This document shows positions 14,819-23,887 of a stretch of DNA of 38,228 nt, one piece after another; the stretch's first letter is position 1; the number at the start of each line of letters is the position of its first letter. The notes beneath the pieces were generated by a model. That model saw only the letters and a program-made list of their open reading frames with translations. It made no database searches and had not been told where the DNA came from. The stretch is taken from positions 1 to 38,228 of the IMG/VR virus record IMGVR_UViG_3300037840_000278. One strand, given 5' to 3'. The position numbers were made by a program, and so were the translations under genes. This DNA comes from a virus.

Positions 14819-17385
14819 TGGCTGACAAAATCACCATCTCCAACACCCGAACCGGCCTTGAGACCGATGTTAGATCCTTTCTATTGCCCATGGATGGCTA
14901 TCCTCAGCTCTCCAATATCTATAACTTCAGAGGCAGAGAGCAACGCAGGTTAGGTAATAGCTTTCTAGGTAGGCTCGTTCAGCGTGTGGTCAGCGAATCT
15001 GAGGGCACAGTCACGACTCCTTGGCTAACCTTTAGTGGCACCCTCACCAATCTGCCGATCTCTCCTAAGTCCGTAATCATCACTGTGGGTGCGATAACCT
15101 TTACCGATACAGGAACAGGAGTTCTGATTGGCTCGCCCAGCACAAACACAGGCACGATTAACTATACCACGGGCGCCTTCACGCTGAACTTTAATCCAGC
15201 TCTAGGTGGTAACACTGCGGTTACAGCGCTTTATGAGTATTTTACTGGCAGACCGGTAATGGGATTGCCAAATAGAGATATCCAGCAGATTAATCAAGAG
15301 CAGCTCATAGCTTTCGATACCGTCAAAGCAAACCTTTACTCCAGCACAGCTCAAGCCTTTCGCGATATTTCTTTCTATCAAGGCGCAAATGCAGATCCCG
15401 TTAGCTGGACGGGCACAAACTATCAGTTCTTTTGGACGACTAACTATCAATTCGGGTTCTTTGCCACTAACAACGTCCCAGGATTCCACGCATTCCCGAT
15501 TCTCACCATCACAACCGGAGCAACCACAACAGTAACCTTCACGGGTGGAGACGTTTTTGCAGATGGTGATATTGTCACCTTTGTTCTGGCTGTCAATACA
15601 ACCCCGGCGACTGGAACGGCTCATAATGGATTCACAGGAGTGGTTAGCGCGCATGGAGCAGGAACAGTTACTTTTCTTCTCAACACCACCGGCGACGTAT
15701 ACACAGCTGACACAGGATATATCCAAAATCTGACCAATACCGTCGCAGGCGATGGGATCAGATGGTACTCTACAGCGGGCTGGGTGAATTATCAGCCTCC
15801 GGTAGACTCAACAGACCTATTGCTCGGCACACTCATTCTATTGCCCTATAAAGGGTATTTTATAGCTCTCTCAACTTGGGAAGGTCCATCTTTAGGAGCA
15901 GCTGTGAATTATCAGCAGCGCGCGAGGATCATGGCTCCAGGCAGTATCTATTACAATAATCTGTTTCCAGTTGGATTTGCCGGAGGATTTCAAGTCGATG
16001 GATGGGATTCAGATATAGGGATGCCCGGCGACTTTGTAGATGCTCCAACAGGAGATATCATTATCGGTGCAGAGTTCATCAAAGACACGCTCATCGTAAA
16101 GTTTAACCGATCGACATGGCAACTCAGATATACCGGCGATCCTGCCGCTCCTTTCCTATGGGAACAGATCAACACAGAACTTGGAGCTGATGCAACCTTT
16201 TCGATGATCCCGTTCGACGATCAAGTGTTATCTGTCGGAAACTACGGAATTACACGCGACAACTCAGTGCAGGTGCAGCGTATCGATCAGAAGATACCCC
16301 AAGCCGTCTTTCAGATTCGAAATGATTCCAATGGCGTACAACGCGTCTACGGGCAAAGGGATTATACCAAGCAGCTCGCTTATTGGACTTTTCCAAGTGA
16401 AGAGGCTGGCGAAACAGCTCCTGTCTTTCCAAATCGCATCCTCGTATACAACTATCTAGACAACTCGTGGAGCTTTTTCGAGGATTCTCTAACCGCTTTA
16501 GGTACCTTCCAACCGTTTAACGATGCGACATGGGCGGATGTGGGCAAAGCTTGGGCAGACTGCAACTTTTCATGGGCAGGAGGGCCAATACAAGCTGGCT
16601 ATCCTGTGACAGTTGGAGGCAATCAAGTTGGATTCGTGTTCGCAGTCAACTTCATTCAGACCAACAATGATCCATCTCTCTACGTCACAGGTGTAACGAA
16701 TGCTTCGCCAGGGGTCGTCACAGCTCCAAACCACAATCTAAATGATGGGGAGTTCATCGCTTTCTCTCAAGTCCTAGGTATGACTCAGCTAAATGGTTAC
16801 ACTGATCCGATTAACATCTCGTCGCCGGATGGCATTTTTGTGGTCAATGAAGTGCTGTCGGCAGATACCTTTAGTTTGGGAATAGTGGACTTGAGAACGA
16901 ATGTCGACAATAATCCGAGCAATCCCCCTAATCCAAACTATGGGCTAATTACAGATCTAGACACGACAAACTTCGGTGTATTTACTACCCCTAATAGCGC
17001 TCTAATAGCTATCGTGTCCAACTTTAGCATCCTGAGTAAGCAGTTTGCTCCTTATCTCGATGACGGTTTGCAGAGCCGTTTGATGTATGTTGATACCTTT
17101 ATGCAGGTCACGGGACAGGGACAGATCTCGCTCAACTTCTTCAAAAACCAGAACACGACCTATCCTTCTCTTTCCAGAGTGTTCACCCCTTCGGCTATTT
17201 CGCCTCAGCAAATTGTCTGGACTAGAACGAATGTGGGGCTATCGGGACAATTCATCTCTGTTCAGATGACTTTTAACAACGTTCAGATGGCGACCAAAGC
17301 CCTCAATAATATTCAGATCTCTCTTGATGCCATAACACTAACCTGGGACAAAGCAGGCAGGTTTATGCCAGGGTCACCGATATGA
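14818..17385 (+). CDS. Large tail hub protein, gp10-like beta-propeller
   Basis: The protein has 855 residues. It starts MADKITISNTRTGLETDVRS, then has FRGREQRRLG, and from about residue 410 a propeller-like repeat (DTLIVKFNRSTWQLRYTG, then DDQVLSVGNYGITRDNSVQV, RILVYNYLDNSWSFFEDS). These blade-like strands with Trp resemble P22 gp10-type stabilisation proteins that close the tail hub. Two inserted beta modules occur, one near 90-150 (NTGTINYTTGAFTLNF) and one near 621 (the VTGVTNASPGVV phrase shared with other genes). Length is larger than gp10 because of these inserts. Confidence 0.65.
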   Translation: MADKITISNTRTGLETDVRSFLLPMDGYPQLSNIYNFRGREQRRLGNSFLGRLVQRVVSESEGTVTTPWLTFSGTLTNLPISPKSVIITVGAITFTDTGTGVLIGSPSTNTGTINYTTGAFTLNFNPALGGNTAVTALYEYFTGRPVMGLPNRDIQQINQEQLIAFDTVKANLYSSTAQAFRDISFYQGANADPVSWTGTNYQFFWTTNYQFGFFATNNVPGFHAFPILTITTGATTTVTFTGGDVFADGDIVTFVLAVNTTPATGTAHNGFTGVVSAHGAGTVTFLLNTTGDVYTADTGYIQNLTNTVAGDGIRWYSTAGWVNYQPPVDSTDLLLGTLILLPYKGYFIALSTWEGPSLGAAVNYQQRARIMAPGSIYYNNLFPVGFAGGFQVDGWDSDIGMPGDFVDAPTGDIIIGAEFIKDTLIVKFNRSTWQLRYTGDPAAPFLWEQINTELGADATFSMIPFDDQVLSVGNYGITRDNSVQVQRIDQKIPQAVFQIRNDSNGVQRVYGQRDYTKQLAYWTFPSEEAGETAPVFPNRILVYNYLDNSWSFFEDSLTALGTFQPFNDATWADVGKAWADCNFSWAGGPIQAGYPVTVGGNQVGFVFAVNFIQTNNDPSLYVTGVTNASPGVVTAPNHNLNDGEFIAFSQVLGMTQLNGYTDPINISSPDGIFVVNEVLSADTFSLGIVDLRTNVDNNPSNPPNPNYGLITDLDTTNFGVFTTPNSALIAIVSNFSILSKQFAPYLDDGLQSRLMYVDTFMQVTGQGQISLNFFKNQNTTYPSLSRVFTPSAISPQQIVWTRTNVGLSGQFISVQMTFNNVQMATKALNNIQISLDAITLTWDKAGRFMPGSPI

Positions 17386-17885
17386 CAGCTAAACCCTATC
17401 CTTACAACTCCTCTTACTTGCCTACCACGATTGTCTTCCCAACAGATCCGAATGAGTTTATGGTTCAATTGACAAAGATGTATGCTGATATCGCCAATCG
17501 GATCAATAACAGGCAGTTAGGTAACTATGAAGAATTCGAATACACGACAGGGCAACAATTCTTCTCTCTCAATGTTTCGAAGACTCAAGCTCAGGTTAAA
17601 AGGCAGCCTTTGCGCCGCGTCTTCGTATTTGGAGCGATTGCGGCAGGGGCCACAGCGACAGCCTCCTCCATTACCGGAGTTACTTCGTTTACAAATCTTT
17701 ATGGTACTTGTATTACAAGCAATCCTGATTATCGGCCTTTGCCTTATGTGGACGTTACTCTAATAACTAACCAGATCCAGCTCTATTCGACGATATCCGG
17801 TAACACCACAACTGTAACGATTGTGAATGGCTCAACCGCCCCAAATATCACTTCCGCGTTAGTCGTAGCCGAATTTCTCCGGTGA
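17382..17885 (+). CDS. Small virion protein, 167 residues
   Basis: It reads PYNSSYLPTTIVFPTDPNEF, then a helix ending IANRINNRQLGNYEEFEY and a TGQQFFSL strand, and ends SALVVAEFLR. The layout, a helix with IAxxxNxRxxGxY followed by beta strands, is widely seen in podovirus tail or needle-associated proteins. The role is unassigned. Its ATG overlaps the stop of the hub gene (ATGA). Confidence 0.65.
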   Translation: MTAKPYPYNSSYLPTTIVFPTDPNEFMVQLTKMYADIANRINNRQLGNYEEFEYTTGQQFFSLNVSKTQAQVKRQPLRRVFVFGAIAAGATATASSITGVTSFTNLYGTCITSNPDYRPLPYVDVTLITNQIQLYSTISGNTTTVTIVNGSTAPNITSALVVAEFLR

Positions 17886-17917
17886 GTGGTAAGATCTGAT
17901 TTTAAAGGAAGGTTTGT

Positions 17918-18505
17918 ATGGCAACAATAGCAATCCCCGCCATCTTAGGCGCTCTGTCTCTAGCATCTAAATTCTTCGAGAAAAAACCTTCAACCCAGAA
18001 GTTTGATCTACTGTCTAAAAAACAAGGGTCACTCCAAGACAAAATTACCAATTACCTCAGCCAACAATTCGGTGAAGGGAGCATCTTTTCACAAGGCCAA
18101 GACTATCTTTCCAAATTGCTCAGCGGCAACGAAGAATTTCAAAACCAGTTCGAGCAGCCTTTAATCGATCAGTTCAACAAACAGATCGTTCCTCAGCTAG
18201 CTGGCAGATTTGGCGGAGCCGGCGCTCTCTCATCCTCCTACTTCACTAAAGCCCTAGGAGGCGCTGCAACTGACTTGCAAACACGTCTTGGAGCTCTCAG
18301 AGGTAATATGCAGCTCCAAGGAGCTCAGCAAGCCCTAGGCCTGCCGCAATCATTTCTAAGCTCTGCTTTTCAGCCTCGCTTCAGCACGGGCATTCAAGGA
18401 GGTAATCCAGGGCCGCTCGCTCAAGGTCTAGCGCCCATCCTGCAAGGCTTCGGAAATAACTACGGCGAACTACTCGCTGGCAAAGCATTTGGAGGAGAGT
18501 CATGA
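17918..18505 (+). CDS. Probable internal virion (ejection) protein, small
   Basis: The protein has 195 residues with a strong AAGGAAGG site. It begins with a hydrophobic Ala/Leu stretch (MATIAIPAILGALSLASKFF) that could be a membrane or amphipathic helix. Helices rich in Gln and Gly follow (GRFGGAGALSSSYFTKALGG), ending in a Gly-rich tail. The IxPxLAGRFGGxGALSSS pattern is usual in small proteins before the ejection proteins of P22-like phages. It would be packed inside the head and released with the DNA. Coupled to the next gene by overlap. Confidence 0.65.
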   Translation: MATIAIPAILGALSLASKFFEKKPSTQKFDLLSKKQGSLQDKITNYLSQQFGEGSIFSQGQDYLSKLLSGNEEFQNQFEQPLIDQFNKQIVPQLAGRFGGAGALSSSYFTKALGGAATDLQTRLGALRGNMQLQGAQQALGLPQSFLSSAFQPRFSTGIQGGNPGPLAQGLAPILQGFGNNYGELLAGKAFGGES

Positions 18506-19215
18506 GTATCTTCAATCTTCCCGAGCAACAAACCGCTTTAGGCCATCTCTCGACAGCTTTAGGTACAGGTATAGGGGCAGGTGTGCAGCAAAAGTTAGCT
18601 TCCATTCGTGAAGAGCATCTCAACAATAAGGAAGCTGGGATCTTAGAAAAAAGGCTGCAATCTCTTGGCCCAAACGCCACCGATGCAGAAGTGTCAACAG
18701 CGATCCTCGGTGCACCCGTTCGTCCTGAGACAAAGAAGATCTATTCTGGAGTGTTCACTCAAGCCTATCGGGAGAATCGAGAAAAGCGTATCGCCAATGA
18801 GCATCAGATGGATCGCTATAAGGCTGATCTGAAAGCTCTCCAAGATGAATTGAAAGTCACGATGGAGAGGAATAGACCCCCATTGAAAGAAAAGTATGAG
18901 GCTCTAAAAAAAGAGCGAGACCAAAACTACCAACGCCTTAGAGAGGGAAAACCTCTCGTCTTTGATGTTCTCGAGGGTATTCAGGCCGAAGGTGAGGGAA
19001 TGCCTCTCGAAGAAGCCCCACAGGCTGAGCCACAAAAAGCACCACGTCCTCCTCGTCCCACTAAGCCGGAAATTCCGGCAAAGTTCAAAAGAGGAACCAA
19101 GTTCGATATGAATAATGCAGAGCATAAAGCCGCGATGCAAAAAGCGTGGATCGATTCAGGTCAGGATCGAGATCAAGCTAACCTCATCTTGGAACAGCAA
19201 GGATTTGTGATGTGA
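18502..19215 (+). CDS. Probable internal virion protein, coiled-coil rich
   Basis: The protein has 237 residues. After an N-terminal Gly/Ala stretch (LSTALGTGIGAGVQQKLAS) it is strongly helical and charged (RYKADLKALQDELKVTMERN, then EKYEALKKERDQNYQRLREG). A Pro-rich linker follows (PQKAPRPPRPTKPEIP), then a final helix. It has GGAGGAGA upstream within the previous gene. Its position before the 1538-residue ejection protein suggests a partner in the same internal assembly. Confidence 0.6.
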   Translation: MSIFNLPEQQTALGHLSTALGTGIGAGVQQKLASIREEHLNNKEAGILEKRLQSLGPNATDAEVSTAILGAPVRPETKKIYSGVFTQAYRENREKRIANEHQMDRYKADLKALQDELKVTMERNRPPLKEKYEALKKERDQNYQRLREGKPLVFDVLEGIQAEGEGMPLEEAPQAEPQKAPRPPRPTKPEIPAKFKRGTKFDMNNAEHKAAMQKAWIDSGQDRDQANLILEQQGFVM

Positions 19216-19216
19216 T

Positions 19217-22200
19217 ATGGCTAAATACGATTTCTTTGCTCAAGCAGAAGAGTCCGCTGCGCCAGCCAAGCCTAAATATGACTTCTTTGCATCTGAAGAA
19301 CCTGCTAAACCCAAATACGACTTTTTCTCAATCGAAGGGCCATCAAAGCAAAAGCCGATCCGTGACTTCCTGAAAGGTTTTGGCGAAGCCGCTGCGATGG
19401 CGCCTAAGATTGCTGGGATGGGAGTCGTTCAGCCTGAAACCGCCGCCCAACTTCCTGCCGGCGCTCTGCAAGGCGTAACTCTAGGGGCTGTGGATATCAA
19501 TCCTCCAAAGTCAACCGAAGAACAAGTTGCAAGAGAAGCCGGCAAACTTTTTGGGTTAGGTGGCCCTCTGAAGGTCATTCGTAAGATCTTCCAACCGCTC
19601 GGATTCTGGGGTAAATTCCTAGGCGCTGGCACCGCAGGAGCTTCTATCAAAGCGGCCAATGACTACTTTAAAGGCAACGAGCAAGATCCTACAGGCATGG
19701 CAATCGATGCAGGGATCTGGATGGGTTTAGAAGGTGTTAATGCCGTCTATCAAGGACTTAACTACATTTCTAAGGCTACAGGAAAATCAAAGATCGATGT
19801 GATGAAGTGGTTTGCTAGCAAATTCCGGTCGAAGGTCAAAGATCCTTTTGTTACAGAGCCCACACCCCAAGCTCTAGAAACTGGAACCGTCAAAGTCAAG
19901 CCCGAAGCTGCCCAAGAGGCTGAGACGATCATCAAAGAGGAAATGGCTAAGCCGGTTGAGCAGATGGCGGCTGAGATTTCGGCAAAACCTGAAAAGCCGC
20001 AGGTCGAGCCTGAAATTGAGGCTAAAAAGCCCGAAATTGAGCCTATTCATGAGAAAAAATCTCCTGAAATGTTAAAACCTGTAGAACTCGTTGTTAAACC
20101 TGAGCCCACTGCCCAAGCTACTTTTCCCGAGACAAAACCGAAGCCAGTTGTTAAAACTCCAAAAGAGAAAAAGCAAGAACCTGAGAAAAAAGAGGCTAAG
20201 GAGCTACCGGTTAACAAATCCACAGGCTATCAGCATAAGGCTACGCCAGTGACTCATGAAGAGAAGGTCAATCACCTCGTCGGCAAAATCCACGATAGCA
20301 GAACTCATATCGAAAACCTCAAGTCAGCGATCGTCAAAGCCAGAGATAGGGTGAAAGAACAAGAAGCCAAACTCAAAAATATCACAGATTCCGCAGAGCT
20401 TAAGAAAGAGCGACAAAAGCTAATAGAATATCGAAGCGCCTTAGATAATAACAAATTAGATCTATCTAATGAGTTAAGATATAGGGATCAACTCAAGAGA
20501 GATCTCGCAGACCTTAAGAAGAACAAAGAGAATTCTAAAGTTCAGCTACCGCTAGGCAGAAGAAATGTCGCTTCCAAACCAACCCCATCTAAAACTGCAC
20601 TTCAGCCTCAAATGGGCAAACGCCAAGCTAAGAAACGCTCCGATATTCTCAACATCTTCCGCAAAGCCTTTAATGATCCGATCCGCTTAGGCAAGATCAA
20701 AGGTCAGCCTAAGGGCACAGTAGCTATTCATAAAGTCTTCGAGAAGGTGACGAGATTATTACGCGACAATGACATAGAAAGCGCCGCCCATGAGATCGGC
20801 CACAATCTTCATACGTTTCTCTATGCTCCAAATGTCAAGAATGGCAAGGAAGCTCTAACCCAAGCCGAAAGAGCTCTCAAACCTTACGCACATGAATTAG
20901 ACGCGCTGGGAGATTACGAGCCTTTCCGACTAGAGGGTTTCGCAGAATTCACCCGGCTCTATGTCACCAATCCAGATGTCGCCAAGCAACTCGCTCCAAC
21001 GTTCTATGATAAGTTCGAAGCTGAGCTCGGCGCTGATCATCCTGAAATGCTCGATGCGCTGCTTCAGGCCAGGGACTATTACGACTCATATATCAAAGGC
21101 ACTCCCGAATCGCGCACGCTTTCGAGCATGAACTTAGAGCCAAACCTACTCGACAAGCTTAAGAACAAAGTCCAGGACGTGAAGGACTACTTCAGCGAGT
21201 TGCCAGAAAAGATCGTCACCCAGATCTATGACGACCTCTATCCTCTCAAAAAGATGATGGCCGAGCTATTCGACATATCGCCCACTGAAGTCGAAACTTT
21301 GGGAGATCCTCGAAACGTCTATCGTGCTGCTCGTGTCTTACGCGGGGCAGTCGACATGGCCACCACTATGCTAGAATATGAGACGATGGACTACAAGTCA
21401 GTGGAAGTGGGTAAGAGCGGCTATCTGAAACGCAAACGCACTGGAGAAGGTTTGAAGCAGGTTTTGGAGGGTTTGAGCGATGCGGATCTAGTAGAGCTTC
21501 GGATGTTCATGGTGCATCAGCGCAATCTTGAAAAGCTTAAACAGGGATTCGATACTCCATTTCCAGTTGGCGATTCTCAATTCATCATCCAAAAGTATGG
21601 CAAAAAATATGCCCCGATTGCCGAACGACTTAGGGGATTCATGGATCGCATTTTGCAATACTATCGAGACTCAGGCATGCTTTCGTTGGAATCGTATAAT
21701 GCCATCAAAAAAGCCAACGAATATTACATCCCTTGGAATCGCGTTCTCCATCCCGAATACGCTGAATCGGCTCCCAGACAGTACTTCGGAGCGGGAGGCA
21801 AATTACAAGCTGCACGGCAGATCAAGCGCTTTAAAGGCTCTCTAAGCGATCTGGAAGATCCTTTCGTAAGCATGATCAAAAATACATATGCTTTTACACT
21901 AGCGGCTGAAAAGAATCGCGTAGGTCAGATGCTCGCCTCCCTGGCTAAGACAGTCCAGGGCGCGGGCAAGTTTGTGGAAAGGGTGCCAGCTCAAACTACC
22001 CTCAAAGCTCGCATCTCAAAGGAAGAGATCGTCGATAAGATGATTAAAAAGATTTCCAACGGCGCAAAACTCACTCCCGAGCAAAAAGAAGGCCTCAAAG
22101 AATCTCTTGCGGAAACCATCGATCTGATTCCTGATACTATCGAGCGATGGGGTGCCAAGAAGCCAGCCGGCAACATTATCACCGTCTATCACCGCGGCAA

Positions 22201-23833
22201 GCCTACCTACTATGAAGTCTCTCCCGAGATCTACGATGTGTGGGAGAAAGGGCTGTCCCCTTACTCGGCAAATATCATCGTGAGAATCTTGTCCCCTATG
22301 ACCCGAACTCTCCGAACAGGCGCTATCCTCAACCCAAAGTTCTGGGAGCGCAATCTTATCAAAGACACCTGGGCGCGTGCTATTTTCACTCGTAATGGCA
22401 AAAAGGGACTGAAAGCTCTAGTAGATGCCATCTATGCGCCTATCCAGGGATTAGCTCATGCAGCGGGCAAGAGCGATCTATACCTCGCATGGCTACAATC
22501 TGGTGGAGGGCTCACCACTATGAGCTCCATGGATACCGCTCAAGGTGCTAAAACGCTGGAACAGGTTAGAAAAGGCCTACGTCCATGGGAGATTTTGAAG
22601 ATCTTGCGCTCGATCGGCAATATCTCAGAAGAGGCCAACCGCCTAGCAGAGTTTGGAACTACTCTAAATCATCAAGAGCAATCTCGCATAGGATTAGAAA
22701 GCGCCGCCTTTTACGCTCGAGACGTCAGCATCGATTATGCCAAAGGCGGAATGGTCACAAAATCTCTAACGCAGATCATCGCGTTTTTAGCTTCCACTCT
22801 CCAAGGCGGAGGCAAGTTGGTTAGGGCGATTATCAATCCAAAAGACCGCGCGGAGTTTGCGCGTAGAATGGCTATTTTTGTAACGATTCCATCCGCTCTA
22901 CTTTGGTGGTACAATCGCAACAATGACGAAGAGAAGATCGAAGAGCAACCCGACTACACAAAAGACTTCTACTTCCTGACAAGCACTCCAACTGGGCTGC
23001 TGACCATTCCTGTTCCCTTTGAGGCAGGAGTCTTAGCTCACGGCTTAACTCAGCGCTTCCTAGATTATGCTCTCAAAAAAGATCCGAATGCCTTTGAAGG
23101 CTTTTTCGGTAGCATCAATGCCGCAGCTCTGCCTTCTTTCGTGCCTACCGAACTTAACCCACTCATCGAGCATTGGGCTAATCGCAATTTCTACACAGGC
23201 CGTAAGATCATACCTGCCAACAAAGAAAGCCTGATTCCCGAGCTGCAATACAAAGATTATACCTCAGTTACAGCCCGTCTAGTGGGTCGCTGTTTGTCTT
23301 ATGCCTTCGGGCCTGAAAAGGTGGGCTCTTATGCTTCACCAGCAATCATCGACAACTATATCAATGGTTGGTTTGGTGGGCTTGGTCGCTTATCGATCAA
23401 GTTCCTCGATGCAAGTTTGCGCGCCGCCGGACTAGCGGATGATATTCCAAAGATGGATCGCCCCTTTGTCGAGCAGTACGAACTCAACGCCTTCCAGAAG
23501 CATTATCCTACTTCAGATACGAAGAGCATTCAGAAATTCTACGAACATTATCAGAAGGCCACGAGAATCCACAAATCGCTAAAGCCGCTCGATGAGCTAG
23601 AAATGGAAGAAACGTATAAGAAAATTGAAGGTATCTACAATTATCATGACATGGTCTTAGCCTATAAAGCGATGCAGCGCCATCAGAAAGCGATCAACAT
23701 GATCTCAAAAGACCCAACTATTCCATCCGATGAAAAGTCTCAATTGATCGATCAAGAGTATCTTTACATGATCGATTTTGCGAGAGCTGTCAATAAGGAT
23801 ATCGACAGGCACTTTCAAGAAAATAAGAAATAA
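19217..23833 (+). CDS. Giant ejection protein with HExxH metallopeptidase motif
   Basis: The protein has 1538 residues. The N-terminus carries three copies of KYDFF (residues 4-8, then two more preceded by AKP). A Lys/Pro/Glu-rich linker and a coiled coil fill about 200-450. At 525-529 is HEIGH in AAHEIGHNLHTF, and at 573-577 EGFAEF, fitting a gluzincin-type zinc site. The C-terminal half is helical with NPKFWERNLIKDTW and a hydrophobic stretch AIFVTIPSALLWWYN, like LPD38-type polyvalent proteins. It is probably packed in the head and injected. The peptidase may open the cell wall or cut host proteins. Confidence 0.75.
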   Translation: MAKYDFFAQAEESAAPAKPKYDFFASEEPAKPKYDFFSIEGPSKQKPIRDFLKGFGEAAAMAPKIAGMGVVQPETAAQLPAGALQGVTLGAVDINPPKSTEEQVAREAGKLFGLGGPLKVIRKIFQPLGFWGKFLGAGTAGASIKAANDYFKGNEQDPTGMAIDAGIWMGLEGVNAVYQGLNYISKATGKSKIDVMKWFASKFRSKVKDPFVTEPTPQALETGTVKVKPEAAQEAETIIKEEMAKPVEQMAAEISAKPEKPQVEPEIEAKKPEIEPIHEKKSPEMLKPVELVVKPEPTAQATFPETKPKPVVKTPKEKKQEPEKKEAKELPVNKSTGYQHKATPVTHEEKVNHLVGKIHDSRTHIENLKSAIVKARDRVKEQEAKLKNITDSAELKKERQKLIEYRSALDNNKLDLSNELRYRDQLKRDLADLKKNKENSKVQLPLGRRNVASKPTPSKTALQPQMGKRQAKKRSDILNIFRKAFNDPIRLGKIKGQPKGTVAIHKVFEKVTRLLRDNDIESAAHEIGHNLHTFLYAPNVKNGKEALTQAERALKPYAHELDALGDYEPFRLEGFAEFTRLYVTNPDVAKQLAPTFYDKFEAELGADHPEMLDALLQARDYYDSYIKGTPESRTLSSMNLEPNLLDKLKNKVQDVKDYFSELPEKIVTQIYDDLYPLKKMMAELFDISPTEVETLGDPRNVYRAARVLRGAVDMATTMLEYETMDYKSVEVGKSGYLKRKRTGEGLKQVLEGLSDADLVELRMFMVHQRNLEKLKQGFDTPFPVGDSQFIIQKYGKKYAPIAERLRGFMDRILQYYRDSGMLSLESYNAIKKANEYYIPWNRVLHPEYAESAPRQYFGAGGKLQAARQIKRFKGSLSDLEDPFVSMIKNTYAFTLAAEKNRVGQMLASLAKTVQGAGKFVERVPAQTTLKARISKEEIVDKMIKKISNGAKLTPEQKEGLKESLAETIDLIPDTIERWGAKKPAGNIITVYHRGKPTYYEVSPEIYDVWEKGLSPYSANIIVRILSPMTRTLRTGAILNPKFWERNLIKDTWARAIFTRNGKKGLKALVDAIYAPIQGLAHAAGKSDLYLAWLQSGGGLTTMSSMDTAQGAKTLEQVRKGLRPWEILKILRSIGNISEEANRLAEFGTTLNHQEQSRIGLESAAFYARDVSIDYAKGGMVTKSLTQIIAFLASTLQGGGKLVRAIINPKDRAEFARRMAIFVTIPSALLWWYNRNNDEEKIEEQPDYTKDFYFLTSTPTGLLTIPVPFEAGVLAHGLTQRFLDYALKKDPNAFEGFFGSINAAALPSFVPTELNPLIEHWANRNFYTGRKIIPANKESLIPELQYKDYTSVTARLVGRCLSYAFGPEKVGSYASPAIIDNYINGWFGGLGRLSIKFLDASLRAAGLADDIPKMDRPFVEQYELNAFQKHYPTSDTKSIQKFYEHYQKATRIHKSLKPLDELEMEETYKKIEGIYNYHDMVLAYKAMQRHQKAINMISKDPTIPSDEKSQLIDQEYLYMIDFARAVNKDIDRHFQENKK

Positions 23834-23887
23834 TTTCTACAAAACTTTTAACGATGGTAGAGTAAAGAAAACGATCTACGAGGTCAT

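Noticed and set aside
15202-15726. 174-codon open frame on the minus strand
   Set aside because: It lies wholly within the 855-residue tail gene. It is Ser/Cys/Arg-rich with no ribosome site, which is typical of a shadow of a Thr/Gly-rich coding strand.
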